A stretch of 64,000 nt of DNA from Williamsia sp. DF01-3 (GCF_023051145.1 NZ_JALKFS010000005.1:3985733-4049732), one strand, 5' to 3'. Numbered from the stretch's first letter, positions 1-8,789 are shown. The notes: generated from the letters alone by a model not told the origin. Numbers and translations: made by a program.

Positions 1-741
1 TCGATCGTGCTGGCCGATCCACCTTCCGACGCGCACGACGCATACCTGCGACTGCATCTGCTCTCGCATCGACTCGTCGTTCCCCGGGGCGCAAACATGG
101 ACGGGATCTTCGGGAAGCTGTCGAATGTGGTGTGGACCAACTTCGGCCCGTGTGCCGTCGAGGGCTTCGAGCTGACCCGCGCCAAGCTCCGGGGCCGCGG
201 AGACGTCACGGTGTATGGCATCGACAAGTTCCCCAGGATGGTCGATTACGTTGTGCCGAGCGGAGTCCGGATCGCAGACGCCGGCCGCGTACGGCTCGGT
301 GCGCATCTTGCCGAGGGAACAACGGTGATGCACGAGGGTTTCGTGAACTACAACGCCGGAACACTCGGACAGTCGATGATCGAGGGCCGGATCTCTGCCG
401 GGGTCATCGTCGGCGACGGGTCGGACGTCGGCGGTGGCGCGTCGACGATGGGCACCCTGTCCGGCGGCGGCAAAGAGATCATCTCACTCGGCGAGCGTTG
501 CCTGCTGGGGGCGAACTCCGGGTGCGGTATCGCGCTCGGGGACGACTGCGTGATCGAAGCGGGCCTCTACGTGACCGCGGGCACCAAGGTCACCGGACCT
601 GACGGCACCGTGGTCAAGGCGCGGGAGTTGTCGGGCAAGAGCAACATCTTGTTCCGTCGCAACAGCACCACCGGCGCCGTGGAGGTGGCCCCATGGAAGG
701 GCGATGGAATCGAACTGAACGCGGCACTCCACGCGAACTGA
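1..741 (+). CDS. dapD: DapD, tetrahydrodipicolinate N-succinyltransferase (5' end outside window)
   Basis: This is the C-terminal 246 residues of the enzyme that succinylates 2,3,4,5-tetrahydropyridine-2,6-dicarboxylate in the succinylase branch of lysine/meso-diaminopimelate synthesis. The reading frame is open through base 1, so the start lies upstream; actinobacterial DapD is about 315 residues. The visible part has the short, turn-rich, Gly-rich hexapeptide rhythm of a left-handed beta-helix (for example [15 protein letters not shown] and [11 protein letters not shown]) and a C-terminal tail with [10 protein letters not shown] that is typical of the actinobacterial type. It faces the MNIO operon, 29 bp away. 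dapC, a later step of the same pathway, lies 2 kb downstream on the other strand. Confidence 0.93.
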   Translation, partial: SIVLADPPSDAHDAYLRLHLLSHRLVVPRGANMDGIFGKLSNVVWTNFGPCAVEGFELTRAKLRGRGDVTVYGIDKFPRMVDYVVPSGVRIADAGRVRLGAHLAEGTTVMHEGFVNYNAGTLGQSMIEGRISAGVIVGDGSDVGGGASTMGTLSGGGKEIISLGERCLLGANSGCGIALGDDCVIEAGLYVTAGTKVTGPDGTVVKARELSGKSNILFRRNSTTGAVEVAPWKGDGIELNAALHAN

Positions 742-770
742 CGCTCGAGGAGGTGCGGCGGAGTCGACGG

Positions 771-1130
771 TCAGTCGCCTCCGCCACCACCACACCCCGA
801 GCCACAGGAGCTCCCGGAACTACAAGAACTCCCCGAACTGCACGATCCTGAACTGCTGCACGAGCTGCTCGAGCTGCAGTTGTGTTGGTGGCCCGATCCG
901 CAGCTGTTGCTGTGCCAAGGTCCCGACGAATCGTTCCAGCTGGTGTTCCCGTGGTTCGTCGACCCATTCCCACCGCCGCCGAGATTGTTGTACGGCGAGC
1001 CGTACCAGGGTCCCCGGCCCGGAGCCCGATACCGATCGGCCGATCTGGACGAGCGGGAACCGACCACGGCGATGAGGGCGATCAACGCCCCGCCGGCCAA
1101 ACACGCACCGATCACGATCAGAATTGTCAT
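771..1130 (-). CDS. small membrane-anchored protein with period-6 Ser/Cys tail (candidate MNIO substrate)
   Basis: A 119-residue protein of no family I can name. Residues 2-24 form one hydrophobic membrane segment, followed by a short basic stretch and a Gly/Asn/Ser linker. From residue 77 the protein is nearly pure Ser, Gly and Cys, with Cys at 77, 85, 91, 97, 103, 109 and 113, so four successive spacings are exactly six. It is the last gene of the operon, starting 12 bp after the previous stop behind a GAGGCGAGG ribosome site. Tails of this kind occur in actinobacterial proteins (for example those with the TIGR04222 domain) that I recall near DUF692 genes, but the long TIGR04222 domain itself is not visible. 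I infer it is a substrate or scaffold whose Cys residues are modified by the oxidase at 1842-2726; an unmodified disulfide or metal-binding surface protein is the alternative. Confidence 0.7.
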   Translation of the reverse strand: MTILIVIGACLAGGALIALIAVVGSRSSRSADRYRAPGRGPWYGSPYNNLGGGGNGSTNHGNTSWNDSSGPWHSNSCGSGHQHNCSSSSSCSSSGSCSSGSSCSSGSSCGSGCGGGGGD

Positions 1131-1142
1131 CGCCTCGCCTCT

Positions 1143-1394
1143 CTAACCGCTGCTCCCGCAGCCACCGCCACCACTCGACGAGCCACCGCCGCCGCCACAA
1201 CTGCTTCCACACGAACCACCGCCGAACCCGCCATCGCCGTGACCTCCCCCGTCGGAACCGCCGATCCACCCGCCGCCGTCGCCGGACCAGCCTCCACGAC
1301 GCCTGCGGCGGCGCCCCGGCTGCATCGATCGGGTCAGCAAGACGAACAGCAGAGCCGGTATCCCCACCGCCAGAGCTATGAACAGTGCGTTCAT
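1143..1394 (-). CDS. small membrane-anchored Gly/Ser/Cys-tailed protein (candidate MNIO substrate)
   Basis: An 83-residue protein with a membrane segment at residues 3-21, an Arg cluster at 28-33 that would hold the start of the tail on the cytoplasmic side, and a Gly-rich tail with Cys at 62, 66 and 79. The ATG at 1394 overlaps the upstream stop (ATGA) and follows GAGGAGGGG, so this start is preferred over longer readings. Architecture matches the next gene (771-1130): N-terminal anchor, then low-complexity Cys tail. Two such small genes directly behind an MNIO and its partner fit the layout of ribosomally made, post-translationally modified peptides. The function is inferred from context only. 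Confidence 0.72.
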   Translation of the reverse strand: MNALFIALAVGIPALLFVLLTRSMQPGRRRRRRGGWSGDGGGWIGGSDGGGHGDGGFGGGSCGSSCGGGGGSSSGGGGCGSSG

Positions 1395-1864
1395 GACAAC
1401 CCCTCCTCGTCGACAACTCTTGGACGCGACCCTGACAGATGCCATGTCGCCGAACCCATTCCGATCACCAGTTCTCGACGTCCGCGGTAGCGCACCCAAG
1501 CGATCCGCCGGACACCGGCGTACACCTTTTCGACCGCGAGCCAATCTGATTCCTCCGGGTCTAGATCGTCGCGACGCTCGAGCCACAACGTGAAAGCGGC
1601 CACGTCATCATGCGCGCACCCACGAAGCGGGTTCTCTCTACCGAACTGACCGAACCGCGAACGCCAGCGCGGGAGAGCTTCGAGTTGCGGGCCGGCACGC
1701 AGCGCTGCCGACGCTCGCTTCCCGACCAGGATGTCGCTCGTCAGCAGCGATCCGACGCGGTCGAAGCCGGCGGGGACCCGGCCTGCCAACAGGTCACCCA
1801 CCACCTCGCGTTGCCGGGCGGCGAGCGCCGCGCGTTCTCGGTCAAGCGCAGTGGTCGACTTCAC
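1391..1864 (-). CDS. MNIO partner protein (HvfC/MbnC-like N-terminal region)
   Basis: A 157-residue protein. The GTG at 1864 is chosen because GAGGAAGG lies about eight bases upstream; the gene then overlaps the 3' end of the oxidase gene by 23 bp. Residues 8-60 (charged helix, LLAGRVPAGFD, then a KRASAALRAGPQLEALP helix) resemble the N-terminal domain of DUF2063/HvfC/MbnC proteins, which bind the precursor peptide and present it to the MNIO. The C-terminal half is unlike anything I recognise. It ends in an ATGA overlap with the first small Cys-tailed protein, so the two are likely translationally coupled. Assignment as peptide-recognition partner rests on weak similarity plus position. Confidence 0.65.
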   Translation of the reverse strand: MKSTTALDRERAALAARQREVVGDLLAGRVPAGFDRVGSLLTSDILVGKRASAALRAGPQLEALPRWRSRFGQFGRENPLRGCAHDDVAAFTLWLERRDDLDPEESDWLAVEKVYAGVRRIAWVRYRGRRELVIGMGSATWHLSGSRPRVVDEEGLS

Positions 1865-2726
1865 GGACCCGGCCTTCCTCGATCGCGGCGTCGATCGCGC
1901 GCAAACCCGGCAAGACCGTCTCGGGCCTGATGTCCGTGTCACGTTCGAGCATGATCCCGGGAACCCGAACCCGCGCCCGGTGGCATCCCGCCACGAACTG
2001 CGTGAGCAACGTCGTCACATCGTCCACCATCGGATCGCCATGGGTGTCCACATATCGCCCGTGGCGGTAACGGCCGCCTGCGGTGTGCACATAGGCGATG
2101 TGCGACAACGGGAATCGCAGCAACTGCCGCAGCGGATCACTCCCCTGCGCGACGGCGCTCGAGAAGAGGTTGGCCACGTCCAGAACCAACTGTGCCCCCG
2201 TGCGCCGGACGATCTCGGCGAGATAGTCGGGTTCGTCGAACTCATCCTCCGGCCAGGCGATCAGCGCCGCGATGTTCTCCAGTGCCAGCGGCACACCCAC
2301 TGCGTCTTGGGCGCGGGAGATGTTGTCACACAGGATTGTCAACGCCGCGCGTGTTCGGGGAGGCGGCAACAGGTGACCGGCTTCCAGGACGTCGCCATGT
2401 AGCGGATCGGGCGAGTCCGCGGCCCGGACGAACGCGATGTGCTCGCTGACCACCGGCGACTCGAGTTCACGTGCGAGTTCGGCCAGTCGGCGCAAGCGCC
2501 CCGGGTCGGGTAGATCGGCCCCGGCAAGCCCGAGGCTGACGCCGTGCGCCACGATCGCCACTCCCCGGGCGCGCAGATCGGTCACTCCGTCCGGCAACAC
2601 GCCGGGCGTCATGTTCTCGGCGACCACCTCGGTGAAGCGCAGGGACCCCGTATCCGCGAGATCGTTGAGCAGGTCGGAGATCGGGGCTCGCCACGCGATT
2701 GAAGATCCGGTCAGCTGTGTGCTCAT
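1842..2726 (-). CDS. DUF692-family multinuclear non-heme iron oxidase (MNIO; MbnB/TglH-like)
   Basis: A 294-residue TIM-barrel protein of the DUF692 family, whose studied members (MbnB, TglH, ChrH) use two or three iron atoms to oxidise Cys residues of peptides. All expected metal-site motifs are seen, numbered from a GTG one codon upstream: VVAENM (E39), AHGVSLGL (H62), SEH (E96, H97), LALENIA (E151, N152), LVLDVANLF (D184, N187), SHIAYVH (H210, H215), VDTHGDP (D228, H230) and MLERD (E262). The enzyme should therefore be active. The ATG at 2726 has GAGGAGG six bases upstream; the GTG at 2729 is an alternative. It is the first gene of the operon, 167 bp from dapC. The nature of the modification cannot be read from the sequence. 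Confidence 0.92.
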   Translation of the reverse strand: MSTQLTGSSIAWRAPISDLLNDLADTGSLRFTEVVAENMTPGVLPDGVTDLRARGVAIVAHGVSLGLAGADLPDPGRLRRLAELARELESPVVSEHIAFVRAADSPDPLHGDVLEAGHLLPPPRTRAALTILCDNISRAQDAVGVPLALENIAALIAWPEDEFDEPDYLAEIVRRTGAQLVLDVANLFSSAVAQGSDPLRQLLRFPLSHIAYVHTAGGRYRHGRYVDTHGDPMVDDVTTLLTQFVAGCHRARVRVPGIMLERDTDIRPETVLPGLRAIDAAIEEGRVREVDHCA

Positions 2727-2893
2727 CACGCCTCCTCACCCGGTCACGAGTGGACGGCGTCGGCCATTCGAATCCCTTGTAACGGTAGCTGTTTCGACAA
2801 TCGATCCAGCTGACTGAAGACAGCTTCGCCCAAAGTGGCCGAGATGGGGTAACGGAACGGTCTCAGATTGGCAACAGGTGATATATCTGCAGG

Positions 2894-4009
2894 TCAGGAC
2901 GCCAGGCGGGTGGCCGCAGCCGTAATCCGTTCGTCGGTGGCGGTCAGCGCGAACCGTACATGGCGCACGCCACGCGGGCCGTAGAAATCGCCTGGGGCGA
3001 CGAGGATGCCGCGATCGGCAAGCCAGTCGACGGTGTCTCGGCACGGCTCGTCCCGGGTCGCCCACAGATACAGACCTGCGGCCGATTCATCGATCCGCAG
3101 CCCTGCGCCGCGAACGGCCGCCGCGAGAGTTTCGCGGCGGGCGCGGTAACGCTCCCGCTGGGCGTCGACGTGATGATCGTCGCCGAGCGCTGCGGCCATC
3201 GCCGCCTGCATCGCGTACGGGACCATCAGGCCCGCGTGTTTGCGCACGGCCAGCAGCTCCCCGATCAGCGCCGGGTCGCCGGCGAGGAAACCAGCACGGT
3301 AGCTCGCCAGGTTCGACGTCTTGGACAGCGAATGGACCGCCAGCAGACCGGTCGGATCACCGTCGGTGACCCGTGGGTCGAGGATCGACAGCGGTTCGTC
3401 GTCCCACGCCAGGCCCAGGTAGCACTCGTCCGACACCACGATCGTCCCGCGCTCGCGCGCCCACTGGACCACCTTGCGGAGGTGCTCGAGCCCGAGGACC
3501 TTCCCGGTGGGGTTCGACGGCGAGTTCAGGTACAGGAGGGCAGGCGAACTCGGTCCGAGCTGCGTGAGCGAATCAGCGCGAACCGGCTCCGCACCGGCAA
3601 GCAGGGCACCGACTTCATAAGTGGGATAAGCGATTTCGGGAATCACCACTTGATCGCCCGGCCCGATACCCAGAGTCGACGGCAGACCGGCGATGACCTC
3701 TTTGGTGCCGATCACCGGCAGGATCATGGTCTCGTCGAGACCGGGAACCGCGTGCCGGCGCGCAAGAGCGGCCACCGCGGCGTTGCGGACCTCGAGTGTC
3801 CCGATGGTCACCGGATAGCCGGGGAAACCCGACGCCTCGGCCAGTGCCGACCGGATCAGCGGATCAACCGGGTCCACCGGCGTCCCCACGGAGAGATCGA
3901 CGATCCCGTCGCGATGCTCCGTCGCCCGAGCCTTCGCGGCCGCGAGGGTGTCCCAGGGGAAATCCGGAAGCCGCCTGGAAACCGGTTCGCGGCCACGCAC
4001 CACTGTCAT
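2894..4009 (-). CDS. dapC: DapC, N-succinyldiaminopimelate aminotransferase
   Basis: A 371-residue fold-type I PLP aminotransferase, the actinobacterial DapC type that transfers an amino group from glutamate to N-succinyl-2-amino-6-oxopimelate in diaminopimelate synthesis. The PLP site is intact: NPTG at 166-169, D194 and Y197 in SDECY, the Schiff-base lysine K230 in SLSK, and R238. It starts seven bases after the stop of fdxA, an arrangement conserved in mycobacteria (Rv1177-Rv1178), so the two are likely co-transcribed. Confidence 0.95.
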   Translation of the reverse strand: MTVVRGREPVSRRLPDFPWDTLAAAKARATEHRDGIVDLSVGTPVDPVDPLIRSALAEASGFPGYPVTIGTLEVRNAAVAALARRHAVPGLDETMILPVIGTKEVIAGLPSTLGIGPGDQVVIPEIAYPTYEVGALLAGAEPVRADSLTQLGPSSPALLYLNSPSNPTGKVLGLEHLRKVVQWARERGTIVVSDECYLGLAWDDEPLSILDPRVTDGDPTGLLAVHSLSKTSNLASYRAGFLAGDPALIGELLAVRKHAGLMVPYAMQAAMAAALGDDHHVDAQRERYRARRETLAAAVRGAGLRIDESAAGLYLWATRDEPCRDTVDWLADRGILVAPGDFYGPRGVRHVRFALTATDERITAAATRLAS

Positions 4010-4016
4010 CGGGCAG

Positions 4017-4343
4017 TCAGTCCTCGGTGTTCATCGGAGGCAGCGCTTTGACGAACGGTGAGTCGTGCGCAACCTTGCCCACCTTGCTGGCACCGCCAGG
4101 CGAACCGAGATCATCGAAGAAGTCGACGTTGGCGTTGACATACGGTTCCCACTCGTCCGGCACATCGTCTTCGTAGAAGATGGCCTCCACCGGGCACACC
4201 GGCTCGCACGCACCACAGTCGACACATTCGTCGGGCTGGATGTAAAGCATCCGTTCGCCCTCATAGATGCAGTCGACAGGGCATTCCTCGACGCATGCCT
4301 TGTCCAACACATCAACGCAAGGCTCAGCGATGATATAGGTCAC
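4017..4343 (-). CDS. fdxA: 7Fe ferredoxin (FdxC/FdxA type)
   Basis: A 108-residue soluble electron carrier with one [3Fe-4S] and one [4Fe-4S] cluster. Cys 9, 17 and 50 match the 3Fe ligands and Cys 21, 40, 43 and 46 the 4Fe ligands of Azotobacter-type ferredoxin, with the free Cys at 25 also present. The GTG start at 4343 follows GAGGAGGG. The C-terminal extension is acidic, as in mycobacterial FdxC. It heads the fdxA-dapC pair. Confidence 0.95.
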   Translation of the reverse strand: MTYIIAEPCVDVLDKACVEECPVDCIYEGERMLYIQPDECVDCGACEPVCPVEAIFYEDDVPDEWEPYVNANVDFFDDLGSPGGASKVGKVAHDSPFVKALPPMNTED

Positions 4344-4393
4344 CGACCACCCTCCTCGTCTTCGCTACTCGCGCGTGGGCTGCACGCGCTCAA

Positions 4394-4479
4394 AAGCGGG
4401 CACGCCCTCCACCACAAAAAAGGACGGCAGACTGCCCGCTTGTCGCCTCCTAGTATCCGCGTTGCACATATCAAGTCAA
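4394..4479 (-). promoter_or_regulatory. fdxA promoter and structured leader
   Basis: Read on the minus strand, TTGACT (4479-4474) and GATACT (4457-4452) are 16 bp apart and match sigma-70 type -35 and -10 elements at 5/6 and 4/6. The resulting leader of about 100 nt contains a perfect 9-bp inverted repeat, AAGCGGGCA/TGCCCGCTT (4394-4402 with 4433-4441), enclosing a short T-run. The rest of the 334-bp gap 4344-4677 shows only the AGGAG ribosome site of the cysteine dioxygenase gene. Transcription start and any attenuation role are inferred. Confidence 0.45.
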
Positions 4480-4677
4480 AACCGGGTGAGGGAAGGTGGC
4501 CTTTATCCCCATCAGTCGGGCCTCGATTGAAATCACGACGGTCCTAACCCTGTGCAGTCCGGCGTGCGCGATCCATCCTGGGTGACGTGACCGTGCGCCA
4601 GATGTCCCTGTGGAACCGAATGTGTTGTCGCTGACCCAGCGACCACGCACCATTCGACTTTCCCAGGAGCACCTGCC

Positions 4678-5223
4678 ATGACCTCCACACTGAACCGTCC
4701 GCTCTCCACCGCCGCAGTACCCACCCACCACTTCCCGACACGGTTGCGACCGGCCGATCTGCTGCGGCTGACCGACCAGAGCGCGAGTGACGTACTCGAC
4801 GGCCGCCACGACGACCTGCTGCCCAAGTACTGGGACCGGGAGAACCGGTGGGCAACGCGTCTGCATCATGACGACGATGTCGACATCTGGCTGATCAGCT
4901 GGACTCCCGACGAATCAACCGACCTGCACGACCATGCCGGTTCGCTGGGCGCGCTCACTGTGCTGTCCGGCGCACTGACCGAATACCGGTGGACCGGGTC
5001 CACCCTCCGGGCCCGCACTCTCGACGAAGGCGACCAGGCCTCGTTCCCGCTGGGCTGGGTCCACGACGTGGTCCGCAGCCCCACCCGCGAGGTGACCAGC
5101 GAGCCGACGCTCAGCGTGCACGCGTACTCACCACCGTTGACCGCGATGTCCTACTACGAAGTCACCGACTCGCAGTCACTTCGCCGGACCAAGACCGTAC
5201 TCACCGACGGCGGGGCAGCATGA
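4678..5223 (+). CDS. cysteine dioxygenase (type I)
   Basis: A 181-residue cupin that oxidises L-cysteine to cysteine sulfinate using one Fe(II). The metal triad is visible as H84 and H86 (DLHDH) and H129 (GWVHD), and the family motif VHAYSPPL (H148, Y150) is present. The start follows CCCAGGAGCACCTGCC. Its stop overlaps an ATG (ATGA), and the downstream rhodanese gene completes a small sulfur-metabolism operon. The last 18 codons lie in the first copy of a 56-bp tandem duplication. Confidence 0.93.
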   Translation: MTSTLNRPLSTAAVPTHHFPTRLRPADLLRLTDQSASDVLDGRHDDLLPKYWDRENRWATRLHHDDDVDIWLISWTPDESTDLHDHAGSLGALTVLSGALTEYRWTGSTLRARTLDEGDQASFPLGWVHDVVRSPTREVTSEPTLSVHAYSPPLTAMSYYEVTDSQSLRRTKTVLTDGGAA

Positions 5224-5281
5224 GTTCGCAGTCACTACGCCGGACCAAGACCGTACTCACCGACGGTGGGGCAGCATGAGT
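5170..5281 (+). repeat. 56-bp tandem duplication at the cysteine dioxygenase/rhodanese junction
   Basis: Bases 5170-5225 and 5226-5281 are direct repeats with only two mismatches (T/A at 5181/5237 and C/T at 5211/5267). The unit carries the 3' end of the dioxygenase gene, its ATGA stop/start overlap and the first bases of the rhodanese gene. Because 56 is not a multiple of three, copy two is read in another frame and creates a 19-codon reading frame (5220-5279). Confidence 0.95.
5220..5279 (+). other. 19-codon coupling mini-frame created by the duplication
   Basis: The ATG at 5220 overlaps the dioxygenase stop, and the frame ends in a TGA at 5277-5279 that overlaps the rhodanese ATG at 5276. 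The peptide repeats the dioxygenase C-terminus (SLRRTKTVLTDGGAA). It probably has no function of its own but lets ribosomes pass from gene one to gene two by two ATGA steps. Confidence 0.5.
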
Positions 5282-5674
5282 TCGGTGACAACACGTCTGA
5301 CGATCGATGAGATGCTGGCCCGTGCGCGGGAGGGCCTGGTGCGCCTGGAAGCGGCGGACGTACCGATCGCCGTCGAACACGGTGGCGTGCTCGTCGACAT
5401 CCGGCCCGCAGCCCAACGCGCCGCCGAGGGCGAAGTGGACGGTGCCCTTATCATCGAACGCAACGTTCTCGAATGGCGACTCGATCCCACTTCCGACGCC
5501 CGCATCACCCGAGCGGTCGACCATGACGTCCAATGGATCGTGCTGTGCTCGCAGGGATACACGTCGAGCCTGGCCGCCGCGTCGCTGCAGGAACTCGGCC
5601 TCCACCGGGCCACCGACGTGGTCGGAGGATTCGAGGCACTCGTCGAAGCCGGGCTGGCCGAGCCTGCCCGTTGA
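5276..5674 (+). CDS. rhodanese-like domain protein
   Basis: A 132-residue single-domain rhodanese, a sulfurtransferase fold that carries a persulfide on its active-site cysteine. The catalytic loop is CSQGYTSS with C91; the CH2A motif VDIRP is at 40-44. The start overlaps the stop of the upstream mini-frame. Location behind cysteine dioxygenase suggests a role in handling sulfur released by cysteine or sulfinate breakdown, which is inference. It ends seven bases before the convergent gene at 5682. Confidence 0.9.
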   Translation: MSSVTTRLTIDEMLARAREGLVRLEAADVPIAVEHGGVLVDIRPAAQRAAEGEVDGALIIERNVLEWRLDPTSDARITRAVDHDVQWIVLCSQGYTSSLAAASLQELGLHRATDVVGGFEALVEAGLAEPAR

Positions 5675-5681
5675 CCCCCGG

Positions 5682-6434
5682 TCAGCTGTTGTGCCGGATC
5701 TTCTCCACCGCGGAGTCCGTGGCCCGACGAAGGGCGGAGTGCTCGCCGATGAAATCGGCCACGGCGCCGATGACCGGTAGGGCACCCAACATCCGCCAGG
5801 GTTGACGCGGCGACGGACGACGACCCAACTCACCGACGATGGCACGGGATGTGGCCAGCCTGTCCCACACCGAGGCGTGACCTTCGTCTGCCGACTCATT
5901 GCGCAGCAACGCACGCGAATCCAGTTTCCGGCGGCAGAGCACGTGGGCGAGCAGGTCGGTCTGCGCATGACGGTCGTCGATGCCGTATGCCCGTGCGACC
6001 GCGCACAGCACGACCGCTTGCTGCACGAATCCGGCGATCACCTGGATCGGCAGCCGATTGGCGATCACGCCGAACACCCCGGGATAGGCCACCAGGGCCG
6101 TGGTCACCGTTCCCATACGGCCGACCCACCAGTCGCGGCGCTGATCAGCGGTCCAGCTCTCCCACTTCGCCGTCCCCGGGAAGCCGGAAGCATCGGTGAC
6201 CTTGACGAGTGAGTCGTCCAAGGCCGCAATCAATTTCGCGATTCCCTCGGCGGGCACCTCCGACGCGGACATGGCCTGCTGTTCGGGTCCCCGAAACGTC
6301 CTGTGCTTGATCCCCAGAGGATCGAGGTGCTCCACCGCCCCGAGTGCGGGATCGATCAACCCGGTGGCCGTGTACAACAACCGGGCGACCTCGTGATCAC
6401 TCAGGTGCTTCGCCGGCGGCAGCGGTAACTTCAT
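5682..6434 (-). CDS. conserved protein coupled to fbiC (possible EcsC-like fold)
   Basis: A 250-residue protein starting at an ATG that overlaps the fbiC stop (ATGA), which excludes the longer reading. The centre (about 130-185) is a hydrophobic, helix-rich stretch with [14 protein letters not shown] and [10 protein letters not shown], which resembles the EcsC family, but similarity is low. There is no signal peptide. Tight coupling to fbiC suggests a link to F420 metabolism or simply shared expression. Function unknown. Confidence 0.7.
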   Translation of the reverse strand: MKLPLPPAKHLSDHEVARLLYTATGLIDPALGAVEHLDPLGIKHRTFRGPEQQAMSASEVPAEGIAKLIAALDDSLVKVTDASGFPGTAKWESWTADQRRDWWVGRMGTVTTALVAYPGVFGVIANRLPIQVIAGFVQQAVVLCAVARAYGIDDRHAQTDLLAHVLCRRKLDSRALLRNESADEGHASVWDRLATSRAIVGELGRRPSPRQPWRMLGALPVIGAVADFIGEHSALRRATDSAVEKIRHNS

Positions 6435-8764
6435 GCGGCACTCTCTTTTCGGACGCCGGCGACGATTCGCTCCTGCGCTGGTCGGCCGATTGCTCCAGCC
6501 ATGGACCGCATCTCTGCGGGTGTCCACGCGAGTCCATGATGCGACCCGGTTGATCGCGCGATGGTTTCCTCGATTGCCGTCCGCCCCAGATCGCTTGCGC
6601 CACTCTGCAGCATCAACTGCGCATCCGCCACCCCGAGACCGCGCAGACTGGTTCCGATCGTCGAAATCCGACCGTGCAACATCACACGCGACAGAGCGTG
6701 CACTGCCCGACTGTCGCGGATCGTCGGTTTGGTGGCATCCACAGACGGGGCGGGGGCTCCGGCGTGTGAGAACGGAAGCGGCACGAAGTCGATGAATCCC
6801 TCGGTGCGGTCGAACATCTCGCGCACCAGGCCCAACTCACGTACCCAGTCGGACGGACCGTCCCCGTGGCCGTAGACCAGGGTCGCGGTGGAACGCAGCC
6901 CCAGCTCGTGGGCCACCGAGAGGGCGTTTGCCCCCATGCTGAATCCCGCTGCGCCACCGATGTGGTCGAGGCCCGCGTCACGCAGTTCGGCCAGGAGGGT
7001 GCGGGCCACCGTCCCGCCCGCACGGACCGCGACGCCGATCGTCTCGGGGACCAGGAGGCTCACGTGCATGAACGGCACCCGCGCCTTGATGGCGCGGATG
7101 TACTGACAGCACTCTGCGGCGGTGGCGTTGGAGTCGGTTCGAATGCAGACCTCATCCACCCCGGCGATCGATGCTTCCCAGGCCCTGTCGGCGACCTCCT
7201 CGGCCGACAGAGCCGAGTGGGTGGAGGTCGCGCAGTATCGGCAGCCGGGTTCGCACACGGACACGGTGTTGATGATGCGGCTGGAAACGTAGGTGACGTC
7301 ATCGCCGACGGTCTGTCGACGCAGCGAATCAGCCAGCGCGACAAGAGCATCCAGCTCATCACCATCGGCGTGCGCCAAGGTCAGGTAGTCGTCGGGACTG
7401 CAGCCGGCCGGGTCGGCGTGAGCACGGTCCAACGCCGCGCCGAAGTCCGGCACACCCCGAGCCGGGGCTCGGCCCGCCTCGCGAACCACACCCCATGGCC
7501 GACCGCTGGGACGGATGTCGGCGGCCAGGCCGGTCGTCGGATCCGCCACCGCCTGCACGTGGCCCGCGACAGCCGGATCGATCCACGGCGCGCCTTGCAG
7601 GACGTAACGCGGCTGCGCGGTGACGCGCTCGGTGAGGGTGTAGCCCGTGGCGGCGGTGATCTCGGCCAGGGATTCCAGATTGGGCCAGGGCCGTTCGGGA
7701 TTGACGTGGTCAGGCGTCAACGGCGACACACCACCCCAGTCGTCGACGCCCGCCGAGACCAGAGCTGCACACTCGGCAGGCGAGACCAGATTCGGCGGAG
7801 CCTGGATTCGCATCCGCGGCCCGAGCACGATGCGCGCCACCGCGACTGCCGCCAGGAACTCCTCGAACTCGGCGTCGGCGACCCCGCGCATCGCGGTGTC
7901 GGGCTTGGCCCGAAAGTTCTGGACGATGACTTCTTGGATGTTGCCGAAGATGTTGTGTATCTTGCCGATCTCGATCAAAGAGTCGGCACGCTCGGCGAAA
8001 CTCTCCCCGATTCCGACGAGGATCCCCGTGGTGAACGGTATGGACATCCGTCCCGCGTCGACAAGTACCCGCTTGCGGATCTCCGGGTCCTTGTCCGGAC
8101 TGCCGTAGTGACAGTTCCCCCGGTCCGTGAAGAGACGGCGTGCCGTGGTCTCGAGCATCATGCCCATCGATGGAGCGACCGGCTTGAGTCGCGACATCTC
8201 TTCGGCACTCATCACCCCGGGATTGAGGTGGGGCAGCAGGCCGGTCTCTTCCAGAACACGGATGGCAGCGGCACGGACATAGTCGAGGGTGGAGCTGTAG
8301 CCGCGTTCGTCGAGCCACTGCTGCGCTTCGGGCCACCGGTCTTCTGGCCGGTCCCCCAAGGTGAACAGTGCTTCTTTGCAACCCAATTCAGCACCCTGCC
8401 GGGCGATCTCGACAACCTGGTCGAGTTCGAGGAACATGCCGTGGCCCGCACGGCTGAGTTTGCCCGGCACCGTGACGAAGGTGCAGTAGTGGCAGCGATC
8501 GCGGCACAAGCGTGTCAGCGGGATGAAAACCTTGCGTGAGTAGGTGATCTGGCGGTCGCGGCCTTCTTCTGCGAGCCCGACGTCACGTAGGTCAGCGGCG
8601 ATGCGACACAACTGCTGGAGATCATCGCCGCGCACTGCAAGCAACGTGGTGGCCTGTTCCGGGCTGAGGGCGCCATCGCGAGCTTGCTGCAACGCGTTGT
8701 GCACCGCTGCAGACACCTGCCCGTCCGTCTGCGCCTCTGAGGTCAGCTGGTCTGGGGTCACCAT
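6431..8764 (-). CDS. fbiC: FbiC, 7,8-didemethyl-8-hydroxy-5-deazariboflavin (FO) synthase
   Basis: A 777-residue fusion of two radical SAM enzymes that make FO, the chromophore of coenzyme F420, from tyrosine and a flavin precursor. The CofG half carries CRDRCHYC (C87, C91, C94) and the CofH half CEPGCRYC (C504, C508, C511), each binding a [4Fe-4S] cluster. The ATG at 8764 has GGGGAG upstream. It lies in the conserved order typA-lpqW-mshB-Rv1171-fbiC. A probable F420 user (Ddn family) is at 62240-62710. Confidence 0.97.
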   Translation of the reverse strand: MVTPDQLTSEAQTDGQVSAAVHNALQQARDGALSPEQATTLLAVRGDDLQQLCRIAADLRDVGLAEEGRDRQITYSRKVFIPLTRLCRDRCHYCTFVTVPGKLSRAGHGMFLELDQVVEIARQGAELGCKEALFTLGDRPEDRWPEAQQWLDERGYSSTLDYVRAAAIRVLEETGLLPHLNPGVMSAEEMSRLKPVAPSMGMMLETTARRLFTDRGNCHYGSPDKDPEIRKRVLVDAGRMSIPFTTGILVGIGESFAERADSLIEIGKIHNIFGNIQEVIVQNFRAKPDTAMRGVADAEFEEFLAAVAVARIVLGPRMRIQAPPNLVSPAECAALVSAGVDDWGGVSPLTPDHVNPERPWPNLESLAEITAATGYTLTERVTAQPRYVLQGAPWIDPAVAGHVQAVADPTTGLAADIRPSGRPWGVVREAGRAPARGVPDFGAALDRAHADPAGCSPDDYLTLAHADGDELDALVALADSLRRQTVGDDVTYVSSRIINTVSVCEPGCRYCATSTHSALSAEEVADRAWEASIAGVDEVCIRTDSNATAAECCQYIRAIKARVPFMHVSLLVPETIGVAVRAGGTVARTLLAELRDAGLDHIGGAAGFSMGANALSVAHELGLRSTATLVYGHGDGPSDWVRELGLVREMFDRTEGFIDFVPLPFSHAGAPAPSVDATKPTIRDSRAVHALSRVMLHGRISTIGTSLRGLGVADAQLMLQSGASDLGRTAIEETIARSTGSHHGLAWTPAEMRSMAGAIGRPAQERIVAGVRKESAA

Positions 8765-8789
8765 CAGATAATGCTCCCCGACTGCCCGA

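Noticed and set aside
771-1394. Calling the two small proteins TIGR04222-domain proteins
   Set aside because: The low-complexity tails are alike, but the long conserved domain itself is absent.
6866-8539. Long open frame (557 codons) on the plus strand opposite fbiC
   Set aside because: It is the antisense shadow of a strongly conserved gene, with Arg/Gly/His-rich composition and no domain.
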